This document shows, piece after piece, positions 13,852 to 15,429 of a DNA stretch of 15,429 nucleotides. The stretch spans positions 1-15,429 of the forward strand of contig JBBSGZ010000091.1 of assembly GCA_038253555.1 (NCBI GenBank). Reading direction: 5' to 3'. How positions within the stretch are numbered: the stretch's first letter is position 1; every line of letters begins with the position of its first letter. A program made the position numbers and the translations under genes. The notes below the pieces were generated by a model, which searched no databases, was not told the DNA's origin, and saw only the letters and a program-made list of their open reading frames with translations. The stretch is from JALYUA01 sp038253555. GTDB lineage: Bacteria; Acidobacteriota; Thermoanaerobaculia; UBA5066; Gp7-AA6.

Positions 13852-13871
13852 GGGGTGCCCGTCGGGTGCCC
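13852..13871 (+). repeat. GGGGTGCCC doublet inside attR
   Basis: GGGGTGCCC (13852-13860) and CGGGTGCCC (13863-13871) repeat the doublet found inside attL, in the same orientation with 11-bp spacing, 118 bp inside attR. The surrounding 155-bp gap (13834-13988) should contain the promoter of the terminase operon. I see no confident -35/-10 pair there. Confidence 0.4.
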
Positions 13872-13988
13872 GTTCTCGCCTCGCAATTCGGTGCGAGAGG
13901 CAATTTCTGGAATCCTCGAAAACGCCAATCGGCACCGAGCGATCGTCGCTGTCTTGTGCGGTGAGGTATGGCGAGCTAAGACGCATTG

Positions 13989-14017
13989 CCCGGGTTCGAA
14001 TCCCGGCGTCCCGACCA
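13989..14017 (+). repeat. attR core (29-bp direct repeat)
   Basis: Exact copy of the last 29 bases of tRNA-Pro (T arm through CCA). The bases before it do not form a D or anticodon arm and no matching 5' acceptor strand is present, so this is a tRNA fragment and not a second tRNA gene. It marks the right end of the element. Confidence 0.93.
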
Positions 14018-14241
14018 ATAATTCCAACGAGTTAACCCCCGAAAACATTCGCGGGGTGGCAAAAGGTTGGCAAGTTTAGAGGCTCACGTCACTCCTGCGT
14101 GAGACCGATGCCGCTGCCCCACGCAAGGTGTCGAGATCACCGGGAAGAGTCCCGTCTGCGAGGAGGTGTAGGTTGCCAGCCTACGCGGGACCCGAGTTCG
14201 GGGTTCCGGCGAGCGATAAAATAGACGGCAGGGGGCGAAGA
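14018..14241. other. Gap between attR and the lipoprotein gene
   Basis: No gene is visible in these 224 bases. CTCACG (14083-14088) and CGTGAG (14098-14103) form a small hairpin. Before insertion, this sequence would have lain directly downstream of tRNA-Pro. Confidence 0.5.
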
Positions 14242-14595
14242 ATGCTGCACTTTGGCACGCGATCAGCCGTCGTCGGAATGCTCGTCACCATGGGTGCCGG
14301 TTGTTCGAGTGGAAATCCCCCTCGGCCTAAAGTCTCGCCGACCGCGGAGAGCGTTCGCATGATCGAAAAGGATGACGAGCTACTCGGCTGTTCCTATCTC
14401 CGAACGATCTCCGCGTCGGAGCAGCCTTATCGGGAGGGGGCCACGGTGTTCGAGCAGCTCCGCTTGGAGGCCTACCGTGCGGGCGGAAACGCGTTCCAAG
14501 TGCAGTTCGTAGAAGGCAACGTTCCGCAACGCGGCCCGGCCATGACGGCGAGGGTCTACCGCTGCTCTTGGTCAAGCGATAAGAGACCTCGCTAG
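14242..14595 (+). CDS. Small lipoprotein, DUF4156-like
   Basis: The 117-aa product has a hydrophobic signal (AVVGMLVTMGAGC) with the probable lipidated Cys at 21. The lipobox is imperfect, with Gly at -3. The mature part has LLGCSYLRTIS, RLEAYRAGGNAFQVQFVE and ARVYRCSW. The pairing of Cys 50 with Cys 108 and the 'A...GGNA' motif recall the DUF4156/RcsF-like group of small envelope lipoproteins. Function is unknown. The ATG at 14242 follows a GGGGG ribosome site by 7 nt; an upstream in-frame ATG at 14128 would put an Arg-rich leader ahead of the signal. It belongs to the chromosome, outside attR. Confidence 0.7.
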   Translation: MLHFGTRSAVVGMLVTMGAGCSSGNPPRPKVSPTAESVRMIEKDDELLGCSYLRTISASEQPYREGATVFEQLRLEAYRAGGNAFQVQFVEGNVPQRGPAMTARVYRCSWSSDKRPR

Positions 14596-14637
14596 AACCC
14601 GTCCTTCGGGCCAAGCCGATAACCCCCACGTCGTGTT

Positions 14638-15114
14638 TTGGCGGGCTTTGGAAGCCCGAACGCGGTGGGAGGGAGGGAAATCCTCCCATCTAGGCGGGGG
14701 GACGCAGGCCCGGCGACCCTGTTTCCGCTCCTGATCCGGGCAGGGTCGCTCCCCGTTTCGCGCTTCACCCTGCCCGAGCACTGCTCCGGAGCGGCCCTCC
14801 TTCAATGGGTGCGGTGGGGAAGAACCGGAGTCTTCACGAACGAGCGGGGCGAGAACGTCGAATCGCGCTACGGCCGCTTCACCGGTCCCCTCACTGCGGT
14901 CACGGTTTCGGACGACGAAGACTTTGCGCCCGCCCCCGCCGTGGAGGCCCTCACGCGGTTGTACACCGGTGCGCGCCTGCGGCGGGAGACGCTTCATCCG
15001 GCGGACTTCGGTCTCCCGCGGCTCCAGCACTTCGGCTTTTTCCACCCGCGGGCCCCGAAGGCCCTGTGGGAGAACGCCGAGACGTGGCTCACGGAGCTCG
15101 ATCGCGACGAATGA
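14638..15114 (+). pseudogene. C-terminal fragment of an alpha/beta hydrolase
   Basis: From about 14716 the frame encodes LFPLLIRAGSLPVSRFTLPE, then GAALLQWVRWGRTGVFTN, AVTVSDDEDFAP and LQHFGFFHPRAPKALWENAE, ending TWLTELDRDE. This fits the C-terminal half of predicted alpha/beta hydrolases (COG4757-like), with the acid (Asp 92/93) and His 131 of the triad. The nucleophile elbow and the whole N-terminal half are absent. The first 25 codons of the open frame look unrelated, and no other frame upstream supplies the missing part. I call it a 5'-truncated remnant and not an active enzyme. Confidence 0.6.
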
Positions 15115-15429
15115 CGAAAAGGATCCGGACCGCGAACAGGGTTCGAGACAGGCCGCGCCCTCCGGGCGGCTGAGTCCGGAGCCGCGGGCTCCAAACGGAG
15201 AACACGAGCGGCAACCCCCGCGCGCTCGATAGCCGCTGGGGCCTGCTTCCATTTGCCGCCGGACTGTCCGTTCGCCCTCGTGTCGACGCCGCGCGCTTCC
15301 GCGCCCGCTAGCAGGCCGCTGAAAAGGGTGTGGGATGACGTTGCGAGTGCCGCGGGGTCGGATGCAAGGCGCCGCGACGAAGGCGATGCAGTTCGCATCG
15401 GGGAGGAGCGGGAACGAAGCAGACGGCCC
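15115..15429. other. Gene-free, repeat-like right end
   Basis: I see no gene in these 315 bases. From about 15311 the sequence (AGCAGGCCGCTGAAAAGG onward) has the look of a dispersed palindromic repeat known from several GC-rich genomes. It contains the dyad CGATGC/GCATCG (15384-15400), and two similar units, GCCGCGACGAAG and GAGCGGGAACGAAG. The element would run past the end of the window, so its other arm cannot be seen. Confidence 0.35.

Larger units (their letters stand above)
5580..14017 (-). mobile_element. Integrated phage-satellite-like element in tRNA-Pro
   Basis: The element is bounded by exact 29-bp att repeats and is about 8.4 kb. All genes are on the - strand. It encodes a tyrosine integrase, an RHH protein, two or three HTH proteins, a RepA-like ATPase next to a palindrome-rich candidate origin, and a terminase large subunit, plus about nine small proteins I do not recognise. 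No portal, capsid, tail, lysis or lysogeny-repressor gene of usual type is visible. The gene content resembles phage satellites, which replicate themselves but borrow a helper phage's particles. The alternative is a prophage reduced by deletion. Boundaries are firm; the satellite label is inference. Confidence 0.88.

Noticed and set aside
13960..14017. Second tRNA gene at the right end
   Set aside because: Only the T arm and 3' acceptor strand are present; no 5' acceptor, D arm or anticodon arm can be built. It is the att repeat.
14572..15252. 226-codon - strand frame in the right flank
   Set aside because: Antisense to the hydrolase fragment, no family-like sequence.

Overview
The window is GC-rich bacterial chromosome carrying a precisely bounded integrated element. 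The left flank (about 1-5610) holds housekeeping genes on the + strand: a small conserved hypothetical protein, RNase R (rnr), a DUF2155-type lipoprotein, the ribosome-assembly GTPase Der, a MerR-type regulator and tRNA-Pro(GGG). rnr, the lipoprotein gene and der overlap by 4 bp each, so they read as one operon. High GC, GTG starts, lipoproteins and this gene set fit a Gram-negative of the acidobacterial or former deltaproteobacterial kind. That placement is inference from style and not a marker-gene result.

The centre (5580-14017) is a mobile element integrated in the 3' end of the tRNA-Pro gene. The last 29 bases of the tRNA (5580-5608) recur exactly at 13989-14017, giving attL and attR and an insert of about 8.4 kb. 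Every gene inside is on the - strand, so transcription runs from attR toward attL. The order is: phage terminase large subunit; a 93-aa protein; a 193-aa protein; a block of 170-, 85- and 61-aa proteins; an HTH protein, a 58-aa protein and a RepA-like AAA ATPase; a 116-bp nested inverted-repeat region (candidate origin); a zinc-knuckle/HTH protein, an excisionase-like HTH protein and three very small proteins; an array of three operator-like repeats at 30-bp spacing; a ribbon-helix-helix (RHH) protein; and a tyrosine integrase. Most neighbouring genes overlap by 4 bp (ATGA, GTGA or TTGA).

The element has integration, control, replication and one packaging gene. No portal, capsid, tail or lysis gene is recognisable. 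This looks more like a phage satellite (phage-inducible island style) than an ordinary truncated prophage, because the terminase gene is the first gene inside attR and is followed by small early-type genes instead of a portal and capsid block. A decayed prophage remains possible.

The right flank (14018-15429) is chromosome again: a small lipoprotein, a C-terminal fragment of an alpha/beta hydrolase that has lost its nucleophile half, and 315 bp of gene-free, repeat-like sequence.
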